Origin: Antarcticimicrobium sp.
Lineage (GTDB): Bacteria; Pseudomonadota; Alphaproteobacteria; Rhodobacterales; Rhodobacteraceae
Direction: 5' to 3'
Assembly: GCF_029212575.1 (NCBI RefSeq)
Contig: NZ_JARGPK010000054.1
Coordinates: 1-64,000, forward strand
Length of the DNA stretch: 64,000 nt
This document shows positions 49,084 through 58,030 of the stretch, in pieces. Within the stretch, counting starts at the first letter, position 1. Every line of letters begins with the position of its first letter. A model generated the notes under the pieces. The model made no database searches, had not been told where the DNA came from, and was given only the letters and a program-made list of their open reading frames with translations. The position numbers and the translations under genes were made by a program.

Positions 49084-49554
49084 TCAGTTCTCGAGCACGT
49101 TACCCGGGTTGAACCGGCCGAGGTTGCCAAGCAGCTGCCGCAAGAAGGTCTTGTCCTCGACGCTGGAGCTGGTCACGCGGCGTTGCAGCGGGATGGTGCG
49201 GCCATCCTCGAGCCCATAACGCTCGATGCCACGCACCACGCCGCGCTGGTCGAAGGTGATCGCCACGACCTCGCGCGAGACCAGTTTCGGCGCCGCGGCG
49301 CCATAGTGGCGCATTCTCGAGGCCACGTAGTAGAACCCGCTGTCCTTCAGCACGCCGGAGGACGATGGCGGGCCGACCGCCTCGGTCACGCTGTCACGGG
49401 TATCCTTGCCGACCTGGATCGCGTCCAGCTCTTCCGGCGTGGGCACATAGCCGTGATTGCGATAGATCGCGACACAACCCGACACGGCCACCAACACCAG
49501 CGCCAGACCGGCGCCGCGCAGGATCGCTTTCAGCGGAGTGACGTATGCTTTCAT
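49084..49554 (-). CDS. bamE: outer membrane protein assembly factor BamE
   Basis: A 156-residue lipoprotein of the SmpA/OmlA family. A signal peptide ends in the lipobox VAVSGC (acylated Cys near residue 27). The BamE domain contains PTPEELDAIQVGKDTRDSVTEAVGPPSS and FYYVASRMRHYG. It is part of the BAM complex that inserts beta-barrel proteins such as LptD. It is divergent from yceD, a standard alphaproteobacterial arrangement. Confidence 0.92.
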   Translation of the reverse strand: MKAYVTPLKAILRGAGLALVLVAVSGCVAIYRNHGYVPTPEELDAIQVGKDTRDSVTEAVGPPSSSGVLKDSGFYYVASRMRHYGAAAPKLVSREVVAITFDQRGVVRGIERYGLEDGRTIPLQRRVTSSSVEDKTFLRQLLGNLGRFNPGNVLEN

Positions 49555-49569
49555 GTCGGCCCCTTCGGC

Positions 49570-49615
49570 TTGGCTTTTCTGTGCCTGCCATCCCGCTTAT
49601 ATAAACTGCGCCCAC
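49570..49615. promoter_or_regulatory. divergent bamE/yceD promoter region
   Basis: The 105-base gap between the divergent starts contains TTATATAA (49597-49604), a palindromic A/T block that could be a -10 on either strand. On the minus strand TTGAAC lies about 15 bases upstream of TATAAG. No other AT-rich block is present. Confidence 0.35.
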
Positions 49616-49659
49616 GGTTCAAGATTGCGAACACCAATGATGAAAGGCGAGATCAGGGA

Positions 49660-50196
49660 ATGAGTGATACCGACGCGCTGCGCGTGGCCGACTTGCCACA
49701 GACCGCCCCGACCCTTTTCGACCTGGCCCCCGGGGCCGAGGCGCGTGCGGCGCTGGCCGGCGACCTGGGACTGAGCGCGCTGCGCAAACTGCGCTTTGAC
49801 GGCCGGATCACCGCCAGCGGCAAGCGGGACTGGCTGCTCGAGGGGCACCTCGGCGCCACCGTGGTGCAGCCCTGCGTGGTAACGCTGGAGCCGGTGACGA
49901 CCCGAATCGATACCAGGGTGCGCCGGCTGTTTCTTGCCAGGATGCCGGGGACCGAGACCGACGAGGCCGAAATGCCCGACGACGACAGTGTCGAGGCGCT
50001 GGGTGCCTGGATCAATCCCGCGTCGGTGATGGCCGAGGCGTTGGCGCTGGCGCTGCCGCTCTACCCGCGCAAGGAAGGCGCCGAACTGAGCGAGGCGGTG
50101 TTCACCGAACCCGGTAAGGTGCCCCTGCGTGACAAGGACACCCGGCCCTTTGCCGGGCTGGCCGGGTTGCGCGACGCCTTGAAAAAGGACAGTTGA
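49660..50196 (+). CDS. yceD: DUF177 (YceD) family protein
   Basis: A 178-residue protein of the YceD family. The conserved central Cys lies in VVQPCVVTLEPV, followed by DTRVRRLFLARM, an acidic loop and the C-terminal pair PLYPRKEGA and RPFAGLAGLRDALKK. In many bacteria it precedes rpmF, and it has been linked to 23S rRNA accumulation. The start is the ATG at 49660. Confidence 0.9.
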   Translation: MSDTDALRVADLPQTAPTLFDLAPGAEARAALAGDLGLSALRKLRFDGRITASGKRDWLLEGHLGATVVQPCVVTLEPVTTRIDTRVRRLFLARMPGTETDEAEMPDDDSVEALGAWINPASVMAEALALALPLYPRKEGAELSEAVFTEPGKVPLRDKDTRPFAGLAGLRDALKKDS

Positions 50197-50301
50197 CGGG
50201 CCTTCGGGTGACGCCGGCGACCGGCGGCGGGACCGCCAGCGGAAGAATCGGTTGCATGCGGGAAAAATGCCGGTATTTTCGCCCGCTCATCCGAATTAGG
50301 G

Positions 50302-50330
50302 TTGGACATCGCGCAGGCTGCGGCCTAAAC
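50302..50330 (+). promoter_or_regulatory. candidate rpmF-plsX-fabH promoter
   Basis: TTGGAC (50302-50307) and CTAAAC (50325-50330) are spaced by 17 bases, about 80 bases before rpmF, within the 213-base gap after yceD. Confidence 0.4.
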
Positions 50331-50409
50331 GCACGTCACGCCGTAACAAACGGAATCGAAACATCGCCCGCGAGACCGCTCGGGGCCCAAATCAGACAAG
50401 GGTTGAGAC

Positions 50410-50616
50410 ATGGCTGTCCAACAGAACAAAGTTTCCAAGTCGCGCCGCAATAACCGCCGGGCGCATGATGCCTTGGTTGCTGCGAACCCCAACGAATGCC
50501 CGAACTGCGGCGAGTTGAAGCGCCCGCACCACGTGTGCCCGTCCTGCGGCCACTATGACGACAAGGAAATTGTCGCCATGGCCGACGACGTCGATCTGGA
50601 CGAAGACGCGGCTTGA
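50410..50616 (+). CDS. rpmF: 50S ribosomal protein L32
   Basis: A 68-residue ribosomal protein. [17 protein letters not shown] is the canonical start, and [20 protein letters not shown] is an intact four-Cys zinc ribbon, so this is the zinc-dependent form. It begins the rpmF-plsX-fabH order that links ribosome and fatty acid synthesis in many bacteria. Confidence 0.97.
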   Translation: MAVQQNKVSKSRRNNRRAHDALVAANPNECPNCGELKRPHHVCPSCGHYDDKEIVAMADDVDLDEDAA

Positions 50617-50638
50617 GCCCCACCGAAACCACCCACGC

Positions 50639-51781
50639 ATGACGGCAGAGTCCGACCAAACGAGCGACCCGTCCCGCCCTGAGGGCGCGCGAATCGTCAT
50701 ATCGGTCGATGCGATGGGCGGCGATGCCGGCCCCGGTGTCGTGGTTGCCGGGATGGCACAATCGGCCAAGAAGAATCCGGATCTCGGCTTCATCCTGCAC
50801 GGGCCGGAAGAGGCGCTGAAAAAACTGGTCGCGCGCCGCCGCATGCTTGCGGGGCGCGTGTCTTTTCGTGATGTGCCCGATGTCGTCACCATGGACGACA
50901 AGCCCAGCCACGTGATGCGCCACGGCAAGGGAACCTCGATGTGGTCGGCGCTCGAGGCGGTCCGCTCGGGCGAGGCGCACGGCGCTGTGTCCTGCGGCAA
51001 CACCGGCGCGCTGATGGCGCTGAGCATGCTGTGCCTGCGCAAGCTGCCGGGCGTCAGCCGCCCGGCGATCGCAGTGCTTTGGCCGTCGCGCAACCCGCAG
51101 GGGTTCAACGTGATGCTCGACGTCGGCGCCGACGTCCGTGCCGATGCCCAGGACCTGCTGCAATACGCGCTGATGGGCGCCTCTTACGCCCGCAACGGGC
51201 TGGACCTGCCACGGCCGCGGATCGGCCTGCTCAATGTCGGCACCGAAGAACACAAGGGCCGCCCCGAACTGAAAGAGGCGCATGGGCTGATCGCGCGCTT
51301 TGCCGATGGCGCCAGCTACGATTTCGTCGGCTTCGTCGAGGGGCGCGACATCCCCGGCAACGTGGCCGACGTGATCGTCACCGACGGGTTCACCGGCAAC
51401 GTGGCGATCAAGACCGGCGAAGGCACCGCCGGGATGATCGGCGAGTCGCTGCGCGAGGCGTTCCGCTATTCACCGCTGTCCTGGCTGGCCTCGATCCTGG
51501 CGATCACCTCGCTCCGGCGTCTGCAAAAGCGAATCGACCCGCGCCGGGTCAACGGCGGCGTTTTCCTGGGATTGAACGGAACGGTGGTGAAATCCCACGG
51601 CGGCGCCGATGCCACCGGGGTTTCGGCGGCGATCAAACTGGCCTTTCACCTGGCGCAATCGGGCTTTGCCGAGCGGCTGGCGGCGCGGGTTGCATCCACT
51701 GCCGCACTTGTCGAGGATGCCTCGGAGGCGGCGGAACATGCCGGCAAATCAGTACAACAAGAAGGCGGACGCGAGGCATGA
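50639..51781 (+). CDS. plsX: phosphate acyltransferase PlsX
   Basis: A 380-residue membrane-associated enzyme that makes acyl phosphate from acyl-ACP for phospholipid synthesis. ISVDAMGGDAGPGVVVAG at the N-terminus and DGFTGNVAIKTGEGTAGM near residue 250 are family marks. The start at 50639 lies 23 bases after rpmF. The stop overlaps the fabH start as ATGA. Confidence 0.96.
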   Translation: MTAESDQTSDPSRPEGARIVISVDAMGGDAGPGVVVAGMAQSAKKNPDLGFILHGPEEALKKLVARRRMLAGRVSFRDVPDVVTMDDKPSHVMRHGKGTSMWSALEAVRSGEAHGAVSCGNTGALMALSMLCLRKLPGVSRPAIAVLWPSRNPQGFNVMLDVGADVRADAQDLLQYALMGASYARNGLDLPRPRIGLLNVGTEEHKGRPELKEAHGLIARFADGASYDFVGFVEGRDIPGNVADVIVTDGFTGNVAIKTGEGTAGMIGESLREAFRYSPLSWLASILAITSLRRLQKRIDPRRVNGGVFLGLNGTVVKSHGGADATGVSAAIKLAFHLAQSGFAERLAARVASTAALVEDASEAAEHAGKSVQQEGGREA

Positions 51782-52749
51782 CGAAACGTTCTGTGGTGAT
51801 CGGGGTCGGCCATTATCTGCCGGAACGGGTGGTCCCCAACTCCGAGTTTGAGGCATCTCTCGACACCTCCGACGAATGGATTCGCAGCCGGTCGGGAATC
51901 GAGCGCCGTCATTTCGCCGCCGAGGGGGAAACCACCTCGGACCTCGCCACATATGCCGCGCAGGCGGCGCTGGCCGATGCCGGGCTGGAGCCCGGGGATC
52001 TTGACGCCATCATCCTGGCCACCTCGACCGCCGATCTGACCTTTCCCTCGGCCGCGACCATGGTGCAGGCCCGGCTGGAGATGACCACCGGCTTTGCCTT
52101 CGACGTCCAGGCGGTCTGCGCCGGGTTCATCTATGCGCTGAGCAACGCCAACGCGATGATCCTGTCGGGTCAGGTCAAGCGGGTGATGGTGATCGGCGCG
52201 GAAACCTTTTCGCGCATCATGGACTGGACCGACCGGTCGACCTGCGTGCTGTTCGGCGACGGCGCCGGGGCGCTGATTCTCGAAGCTCAGGATGGCGCCG
52301 GCACCGCTGAGGACCGCGGCATTCTTGCGGTCGATCTGAACTCCGACGGGCGCTACAAGGATCTGCTTTACGTCGATGGCGGGGTGTCCACCGGCACCTC
52401 GGGCTATCTGCGGATGCAGGGCAACCAGGTGTTCCGCCACGCGGTCGAAAAGCTTGCCAAGACGGCGGAAACCGCACTGGAGCGTGCCGGCCTGACCCCT
52501 GGCGACGTGGACTGGATCGTCCCGCACCAGGCCAACATCCGCATCATCCGGGGCACCGCCAAGAAGATGGGGCTGAGCATGGACAAGGTGGTGGTCACCG
52601 TGCAGGATCACGGCAATACCTCGGCGGCCTCGATCCCGCTGGCGCTGTCGGTGGGCAAGGCGCGCGGCCAGATCAAGCAGGGCGATCTTGTCGTGACCGA
52701 GGCGATCGGCGGCGGCCTGGCCTGGGGTGCGGTGGTCCTGCGCTGGTGA
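51778..52749 (+). CDS. fabH: beta-ketoacyl-ACP synthase III
   Basis: A 323-residue condensing enzyme that starts fatty acid synthesis from acetyl-CoA and malonyl-ACP. The catalytic Cys is Cys114 in DVQAVCAGF; His lies in VPHQANIRI and Asn in HGNTSAAS. The start ATG overlaps the plsX stop. The C-terminal GGGLAWGAVVLRW is canonical. Confidence 0.97.
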   Translation: MTKRSVVIGVGHYLPERVVPNSEFEASLDTSDEWIRSRSGIERRHFAAEGETTSDLATYAAQAALADAGLEPGDLDAIILATSTADLTFPSAATMVQARLEMTTGFAFDVQAVCAGFIYALSNANAMILSGQVKRVMVIGAETFSRIMDWTDRSTCVLFGDGAGALILEAQDGAGTAEDRGILAVDLNSDGRYKDLLYVDGGVSTGTSGYLRMQGNQVFRHAVEKLAKTAETALERAGLTPGDVDWIVPHQANIRIIRGTAKKMGLSMDKVVVTVQDHGNTSAASIPLALSVGKARGQIKQGDLVVTEAIGGGLAWGAVVLRW

Positions 52750-52793
52750 CACCGCGGTTTTCCACCTAAACCGCCGCTTCCAAATCATTGATA

Positions 52794-52823
52794 TTGACAG
52801 TGAATTTGCGCTGACCCTATTCT
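52794..52823 (+). promoter_or_regulatory. sigma-70 type promoter of ihfA
   Basis: TTGACA (52794-52799) and TATTCT (52818-52823) with an 18-base spacer, 23 bases before the ihfA start, in the only AT-rich part of the fabH-ihfA gap. Confidence 0.7.
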
Positions 52824-52845
52824 CGGGAGAAAAACGGGGGATGGA

Positions 52846-53148
52846 ATGGGTTCAAAAACACTGACGCGGATGGATCTGAGCGAGGCGGTTTTTCGCGAGG
52901 TCGGTCTGTCGCGCAACGAAAGCGCCCAGTTGGTCGAAAGCATGCTGGACCTGATTTCCGATGCGCTGGTCCGCGGCGAACAGGTCAAGATTTCGTCCTT
53001 TGGCACCTTCAGCGTGCGCGACAAGTCCGCCAGAATCGGCCGCAATCCGAAGACCGGGGAAGAGGTTCCGATCCAGCCGCGTCGCGTGCTGACCTTTCGA
53101 CCGTCGCACCTGATGAAAGACCGCGTCGCCGACGGCAACCGGAAATAG
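52846..53148 (+). CDS. ihfA: integration host factor subunit alpha
   Basis: A 100-residue DNA-bending protein of the HU/IHF family. It starts with [22 protein letters not shown]; the DNA-contacting arm has [21 protein letters not shown] and [15 protein letters not shown]. It works as a heterodimer with IhfB, which is not in this window. A gene for a MerR regulator follows closely. Confidence 0.96.
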   Translation: MGSKTLTRMDLSEAVFREVGLSRNESAQLVESMLDLISDALVRGEQVKISSFGTFSVRDKSARIGRNPKTGEEVPIQPRRVLTFRPSHLMKDRVADGNRK

Positions 53149-53163
53149 ACGGGTTCCGGGCGC

Positions 53164-53820
53164 ATGATGAAGTCCCCCGACGCCTTTCGCACCATCAGCG
53201 AGGTTGCGGCCTGGCTCGGGGTCCAGGCGCATGTGCTGCGGTTCTGGGAGAGCAAGTTCAGCCAGGTCCGGCCGGTGAAACGGGCCGGTGGGCGCCGGTA
53301 TTACCGGCCTTCGGACATGCGCCTGATCGGCGGCATCAAGACCCTGCTGCATGACGAAGGGATGACCATAAAGGGCGTCCAGAAACTGCTGCGCGAACAA
53401 GGCGTTGCACATGTCGCTGCCCTTTCTCCCCCGATGGAGGGCGAGGCGGCCGACACCATCGACGCGGCGCAGGAACCGCGTGGAACCGTTCTGGCCTTCA
53501 AGGCAAAACCGGCGCCGGATGACGACGCGGATATACAAGACGTCCCAACCGCCGCTCCGGCGGGCGCGCTGCCGTCGTTCCTGAACCGCCCGTCATCCAC
53601 GGACATGCCACACGCCGCCCCGGTCCGGGCTGACAAGGCCACCCCATCCGGGTCCGCCGGTGGGGAACCACCCGAATCCGATCTGCCCTATACGCCGGGC
53701 GTGCTTGGCCACCTGGCCGGGATCACCGCGTTGAGCCGGGACAGGGCCGACCGGATCGCACCTTTGGCGCGGGCCTTGCGCGATTGGTACGACCGCACTG
53801 CCAAAGCTGGCTGGGGCTGA
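53164..53820 (+). CDS. MerR family transcriptional regulator
   Basis: A 218-residue protein with an N-terminal MerR winged helix (about 8-76: [44 protein letters not shown]). The middle is Pro/Ala rich and probably disordered, and a short conserved C-terminus ([21 protein letters not shown]) ends it. No Cys-based metal site is seen. It follows ihfA by 15 bases, the standard order in this group; targets are unknown. Confidence 0.9.
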   Translation: MMKSPDAFRTISEVAAWLGVQAHVLRFWESKFSQVRPVKRAGGRRYYRPSDMRLIGGIKTLLHDEGMTIKGVQKLLREQGVAHVAALSPPMEGEAADTIDAAQEPRGTVLAFKAKPAPDDDADIQDVPTAAPAGALPSFLNRPSSTDMPHAAPVRADKATPSGSAGGEPPESDLPYTPGVLGHLAGITALSRDRADRIAPLARALRDWYDRTAKAGWG

Positions 53821-53880
53821 CGAAATTTCGATGTTTCCCCCTTGCCCCCGGCCGCAGAAACGGTATGAAGGCGCTCACGT

Positions 53881-53957
53881 CGGGCTATGGCGCAGCCTGG
53901 TAGCGCGTCCGTCTGGGGGACGGAAGGTCGCAGGTTCGAGTCCTGCTAGCCCGACCA
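53881..53957 (+). tRNA. tRNA-Pro (anticodon GGG)
   Basis: Seventy-seven bases fold as a cloverleaf. The acceptor stem is CGGGCTA with TAGCCCG, the D arm GCGC-AGCCTGGTA-GCGC, the anticodon stem TCCGT/ACGGA with loop CTGGGGG (anticodon GGG), and the T arm has GGTTCGAGTCC. The 3' CCA is encoded. It sits between the MerR gene and the dCTP deaminase gene. Confidence 0.96.
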
Positions 53958-54015
53958 AATCACACCGACGTAACGAAAAAACAGGCCGCCTGCCCCCGCG
54001 CGGCGGGGTGCAGGC

Positions 54016-55092
54016 ATGACCGGAGTTTGTCCCGACCATCAGATCCGGGCGATGATCGACACGGGCGCGATCCGCGCCGCAACGCCGGTGCTGGACGATC
54101 AGGTGCAGCCCGCCAGCCTCGACCTTCGGCTCGGCCGCGTGGCCTATCGCATCCGCGCCTCCTTTCTTGCCGGAAAGGGGCGCTCTGTCGCCGACAGGCT
54201 GGACGAGTTCGAGATGCACCGAATCGAGCTTGAAGGCGGCGCGGTGCTGGACAAGGGCTGCGTCTACCTGGTGCCACTGGAGGAATCGCTCGCCTTGTCC
54301 GGGGACATGAGCGCGGTGGCCAATGCAAAAAGCTCCACCGGGCGGCTCGATCTGCTGACCCGTACGATCACCGATGGCGGGACAGAGTTCGACCGCATCG
54401 CGCCGGGCTATGCCGGACCGCTCTACGCCGAGATCTGCCCGCGCAGCTTTTCGGTTCTGGTGCGCCCCGGCATGCGGCTGAACCAGATCCGGTTCCGCCA
54501 AGGTCAGGCGGTGCTCAGCGACGCGGAGCTCAAGGCGCTGCACGCCAAGGCGCCGCTGGTGGATGGTGCGGCGATGATCGAGCAGGGGTTGGGGTTTTCC
54601 GTCGATCTGCGCCCCGAGGGATCGGACCTCGTGGGGTATCGCGCCAAGCCTCACACCGGGGTGATCGACCTTGAGCGCATCGGCGCCTACGATCCGGCCG
54701 AGTTCTGGGAAGAGGTCCGCAGCAAGACCGGCCAGATCATCCTAGACCCCGGCGCCTTTTACATCCTTGTCAGCCGCGAGGCGGTGCATATCCCGCCCGA
54801 TTTCGCCGCCGAGATGGCCCCCTACCTCGCCATGGTGGGAGAGTTCCGGGTGCATTACGCCGGGTTCTTTGATCCCGGTTTCGGAAATGCGGACGCAGGC
54901 GGCGCCGGCGCGCGCGGCGTGCTCGAAGTGCGCTGCCACGAGGCCCCTTTCGTGCTGGAGCACGGGCAGGTGGTGGGACGGCTGGTCTATGAGCGGATGG
55001 CGGCCCGGCCGACGCGCCTTTATGGCGCCGGCATCGCCTCGAACTACCAGGGCCAGGGGCTGAAACTGTCGAAACACTTCCGCGCCGGATAG
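54016..55092 (+). CDS. 2'-deoxycytidine 5'-triphosphate deaminase, double-domain form
   Basis: A 358-residue protein, nearly twice the usual 190-residue Dcd. Two Dcd/dUTPase-like halves can be seen: the first with QVQPASLDLRLG, ANAKSSTGRLDLLTRTITDGG and YAEICPRSFSVLVRPGMRLNQIRF, the second with FYILVSREAVHIPPDFAAEMAPY, GEFRVHYAGFFDPGFG and a C-terminal YQGQGLKLSKHF. Alphaproteobacteria are known to have this fused form, which is thought to deaminate dCTP to dUTP. It follows tRNA-Pro. Confidence 0.9.
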   Translation: MTGVCPDHQIRAMIDTGAIRAATPVLDDQVQPASLDLRLGRVAYRIRASFLAGKGRSVADRLDEFEMHRIELEGGAVLDKGCVYLVPLEESLALSGDMSAVANAKSSTGRLDLLTRTITDGGTEFDRIAPGYAGPLYAEICPRSFSVLVRPGMRLNQIRFRQGQAVLSDAELKALHAKAPLVDGAAMIEQGLGFSVDLRPEGSDLVGYRAKPHTGVIDLERIGAYDPAEFWEEVRSKTGQIILDPGAFYILVSREAVHIPPDFAAEMAPYLAMVGEFRVHYAGFFDPGFGNADAGGAGARGVLEVRCHEAPFVLEHGQVVGRLVYERMAARPTRLYGAGIASNYQGQGLKLSKHFRAG

Positions 55093-55108
55093 GCGGCGCG
55101 CAGGACGA

Positions 55109-55513
55109 TCACCGCGCGTTGCGCCGCGCGGCATAGGCGGCGCGCCGGGCGTGGCGCAACTGGCGGCGCTGCGCGCGCACTTCCGCCGGCAAATCCCCCG
55201 CCCCCTCGCGCGCCGGCTCCATCGGCCTGGACTGGCGCGAAGCCGGTTGCGGCGCGGAGGACGTGCGGTCCGCCTCCGGCAACGGCCGGGTTGCCTGTTG
55301 GGCCGGGGCCGGCCGGGAATCGGGCGAGGATTCAGGAGGGGATTCTTGCCAGGGCTCCGCCTCGGGCTGGATCACGGGCGCGAGTTTGCGCGCCCTTTGC
55401 TTGCGCTTCTTGCCGATGCCAGAGGCCGCGTTGATCCCTGCGTTGATCCCGGAATGGATCATCCGCCGCATCACCAGACGCAGGACCATATTGATGATCT
55501 GGTTGAGGTTCAT
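55109..55513 (-). CDS. hypothetical protein with N-terminal helix and basic tail
   Basis: A 134-residue protein. MNLNQIINMVLRLVMRRMIH is an amphipathic helix, GINAGINAASGIG follows, and the rest is Pro/Ser-rich and then strongly basic (RAQRRQLRHARRAAYAARR). I recognise no domain; similar short proteins occur next to scpB in this family. Membrane or nucleic-acid association is possible from composition only. Confidence 0.6.
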   Translation of the reverse strand: MNLNQIINMVLRLVMRRMIHSGINAGINAASGIGKKRKQRARKLAPVIQPEAEPWQESPPESSPDSRPAPAQQATRPLPEADRTSSAPQPASRQSRPMEPAREGAGDLPAEVRAQRRQLRHARRAAYAARRNAR

Positions 55514-55582
55514 GTCCCGGTTCCTTTGCCCTTCACGCAGAACCTAGGGTCGGAATTTGCCGATTTCAGGGCAATTCCCGGG

Positions 55583-56242
55583 TCAATCTTCGAAAAGTTC
55601 CGATTGCCCCTCGATCACCTCGTCATCCTCGTCCTCTTCCTCGGCAAGGCCCAGCGGCCCCGGCGGCGGCCGGTTTTCCAGCAGCCCGGCGGCGCGCAGC
55701 TCCTTCAGGCCGGGCAGGTCGCGGGCGGTTTCGAGCCCGAAATGGTCGAGGAACTGCGGCGTCACAACGAAGGTAACGGGACGGCCCGGCGTCATCTTGC
55801 GCCGGCCGAAGCGGATCCATTCCATCTCCAGCAACTGGTCGATGGTGCCCCGGCTGACCGAGACGCCGCGAATCTCCTCGATCTCGGCCCGGGTACAGGG
55901 CTGGTGATAGGCGATGATCGCCAAAGTCTCGATCGCCGCGCGGCTGAGCTTGCGCGTCTCGACCGTCTCCTTTTGCATCAGGTAGCCGAGGTCCGGCGCG
56001 GTGCGGAACGCCCAGGCATCGCCCACCTTGACCACCCGCACCCCGCGCCCCTCGTAACGCTTGCGCAGATGCACCAGCGCCTCGGCCGCATCGCTGCCGT
56101 GCGGCATCCGCGCCTCCAGGTCGCGCACGCTGACCGGCTCGGCGCTGGCAAACAGAACCGCCTCGGCCATGCGCTCCTGCTCTGCCATCGGCGGGGCTTC
56201 GAACAGAGTTTCGCTTTGGGTCGTTTCGCGGTCGTCGGTCAC
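55583..56242 (-). CDS. scpB: segregation and condensation protein ScpB
   Basis: A 219-residue protein with two winged-helix domains. LSRAAIETLAIIAYHQPCTRAEIEEIRGV and VTPQFLDHFGLETARDLPGLKELRAAGLL are family signatures. It binds ScpA in the SMC condensin-like complex that organises the chromosome. The GTG start overlaps the scpA stop (GTGA). The C-terminus is acidic. Confidence 0.95.
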   Translation of the reverse strand: MTDDRETTQSETLFEAPPMAEQERMAEAVLFASAEPVSVRDLEARMPHGSDAAEALVHLRKRYEGRGVRVVKVGDAWAFRTAPDLGYLMQKETVETRKLSRAAIETLAIIAYHQPCTRAEIEEIRGVSVSRGTIDQLLEMEWIRFGRRKMTPGRPVTFVVTPQFLDHFGLETARDLPGLKELRAAGLLENRPPPGPLGLAEEEDEDDEVIEGQSELFED

Positions 56243-57033
56243 GTCCTGACGGTCCTCTTGCGCAGTTGAATCGGGGCGAACAGCTCGCTCTGCCTTATCT
56301 CCAGATGCCCCTCCTTGACCAGTTCGAGCGAGGCCGCGAATGTCGCCGCCGTGGCCGAGCGCCGCCGCACCGGGTCGCTGTCCCAGCCGTCGGGCAGGTA
56401 GCTGGTGATGTCGGTCCAGCTTCCTGCAAAGCCGATCAGCGGGCGCATCCGCTCCAGCGCCTGTTCCATGGTAAAGACGTTGTCGCGGTCCATCACGAAG
56501 GGGCGAAACTCGTCCCGCGTGCGGATCCGGGCATAGCCCTGCATCAGGTCCAGCAGGGTCGCCGAATAGGTCACCCTGCGCAGCCGCGTCACGTCCTCGC
56601 GCTGGCCCCGGGAAAAGAAGTCGCGGCCCAGCTGGTCGCGCCCCATCAGCCGCGCTGCGACGTCGCGCATCGCCTGAAGCCGCTCCAGCTGGAAGGCCAG
56701 ATGCGCCGCCAGTTCCTCGCCCGAAGGGCCCTCTTCGCCGGGATCGGGGGGCAAGAGCAGCCGCGATTTCAGGAACGCCAGCCAGGCCGCCATCACCAGG
56801 TAATCGGCGGCCAGCTCGATCCGCAGGGTCTTGGCCTTCTCGACAAAGATCAGGTACTGGCGTGCCAGTTGCAGCACCGAGACCTTGCGCAGGTCCACCT
56901 TCTGCGTGCGCGACAGCATCAGCAGCACGTCAAGCGGGCCCTCGAACCCGTCGACGTCCACGATCAGCGCCTCGGCGGCCAGCCGTTCGTTGACCGAAAG
57001 CCTGTCTTCCTGGAACTGGTCGTTATCCGACAT
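56239..57033 (-). CDS. scpA: segregation and condensation protein ScpA
   Basis: A 264-residue kleisin bridging the SMC heads. The N-terminal DVDGFEGPLDVLLMLSRTQKVDL and YLVMAAWLAFLKSRLLLP are characteristic. The ATG at 57031-57033 overlaps the nagZ end by 11 bases; the earlier in-frame ATG lies deeper inside nagZ and is less likely. It forms an operon with nagZ before and scpB after it. Confidence 0.95.
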   Translation of the reverse strand: MSDNDQFQEDRLSVNERLAAEALIVDVDGFEGPLDVLLMLSRTQKVDLRKVSVLQLARQYLIFVEKAKTLRIELAADYLVMAAWLAFLKSRLLLPPDPGEEGPSGEELAAHLAFQLERLQAMRDVAARLMGRDQLGRDFFSRGQREDVTRLRRVTYSATLLDLMQGYARIRTRDEFRPFVMDRDNVFTMEQALERMRPLIGFAGSWTDITSYLPDGWDSDPVRRRSATAATFAASLELVKEGHLEIRQSELFAPIQLRKRTVRT

Positions 57034-58030
57034 AAACCTCACCGCCCATGAGGGCAGAAAGCTCCGCCTCGGCGGCGTCAATGTCAAGCGCTTCGGGGGC
57101 GCGCCGCGCCGCCAGTGCGGCCTCGGCCCGGGCCTGCGCCGCCGCGGTCATCCTGCCGGCCGCCCTGGCCACCGCGACGCGTTCGGAAAGCGTGCCGTTG
57201 CAATGCAGAACCACGTCGCAGCCCGCCGCCAGCGCCGCGCGGCTGAGCTGGCCCAGATCGCCCTTCAGCGCCTTCATCGAGATGTCGTCGGTCATGATCA
57301 GCCCGTCAAAGCCGATCTGGTCGCGGATCATCCCCATCACCGGGGCCGAAAGAGTCGCCGGTTCGCTGTCGAGCGCGTCATAGACCAGATGCGCGGTCAT
57401 CCCCATCGGCAGGTCGTTCAACGCGCGGAAGGCGGCGAAATCGGTGTCGTCCAGCTCCTCCGGGTCGGCCGGGACATGCGGCAGGTCGAAATGGCTGTCC
57501 TGGACGGCACGCCCATGGCCGGGGATGTGTTTCAGCACCGGCAGAACGCCGCCCGCCAGCAGCCCCTCGGCCACCGCGCGGGCCAGCCCCGCCACCGTTG
57601 GCGCATCGCCGCCATAGCAGCGGTTCCTGAGGAAGGGGTGGGTCTTGTCAAAGGCCAGATCGGCCATCGGCGCGCAATCGGTGTCGATGCCCAGGCCCTG
57701 CAGTTCATGCGCGATCAGGCGATAGCGCAGGTACATCGCCCGCGCCGCCCCCGCCCCGGCCCGTGCGACATGATCCAGCGGCGGCAGCCAGTTGCGCGCC
57801 AGCGGCGGGCGCAGCCGCTGCACGCGCCCGCCCTCCTGGTCGATCAGGATCGGGCAGTCGCGCCCGACCGCCGCGCGAAACTCCTCGCAAAGCGCGCGCA
57901 GCTGGTCGGGGGTGTCGATGTTGCGCGAAAACAGGATGAAGCCGAAAGGATCGGCATCGCGAAAAAACGCGCGTTCCTCGCGACTCAGCCGCAGCCCCTC
58001 GGCGTCGAGGATGGTGGCGCCGAAGGTCAT
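57023..58030 (-). CDS. nagZ: beta-N-acetylhexosaminidase NagZ
   Basis: A 335-residue family 3 glycosidase of the cytosol that removes GlcNAc from anhydro-muropeptides in cell-wall recycling. LIDQEGGRVQRLRPP and KHIPGHGRAVQDSHFDLP (catalytic Asp-His region) are intact, and IMTDDISMKAL carries the nucleophile Asp. The ATG at 58028-58030 overlaps the SPOR gene stop as ATGA. Its product feeds AnmK, encoded at 42847. Confidence 0.95.
   Translation of the reverse strand: MTFGATILDAEGLRLSREERAFFRDADPFGFILFSRNIDTPDQLRALCEEFRAAVGRDCPILIDQEGGRVQRLRPPLARNWLPPLDHVARAGAGAARAMYLRYRLIAHELQGLGIDTDCAPMADLAFDKTHPFLRNRCYGGDAPTVAGLARAVAEGLLAGGVLPVLKHIPGHGRAVQDSHFDLPHVPADPEELDDTDFAAFRALNDLPMGMTAHLVYDALDSEPATLSAPVMGMIRDQIGFDGLIMTDDISMKALKGDLGQLSRAALAAGCDVVLHCNGTLSERVAVARAAGRMTAAAQARAEAALAARRAPEALDIDAAEAELSALMGGEVYVG

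Noticed and set aside
53881-54016. tRNA-Pro as an integration site for a genomic island.
   Set aside because: The 3' end of the tRNA is not repeated downstream in this window, no integrase is present, and the following genes are housekeeping.
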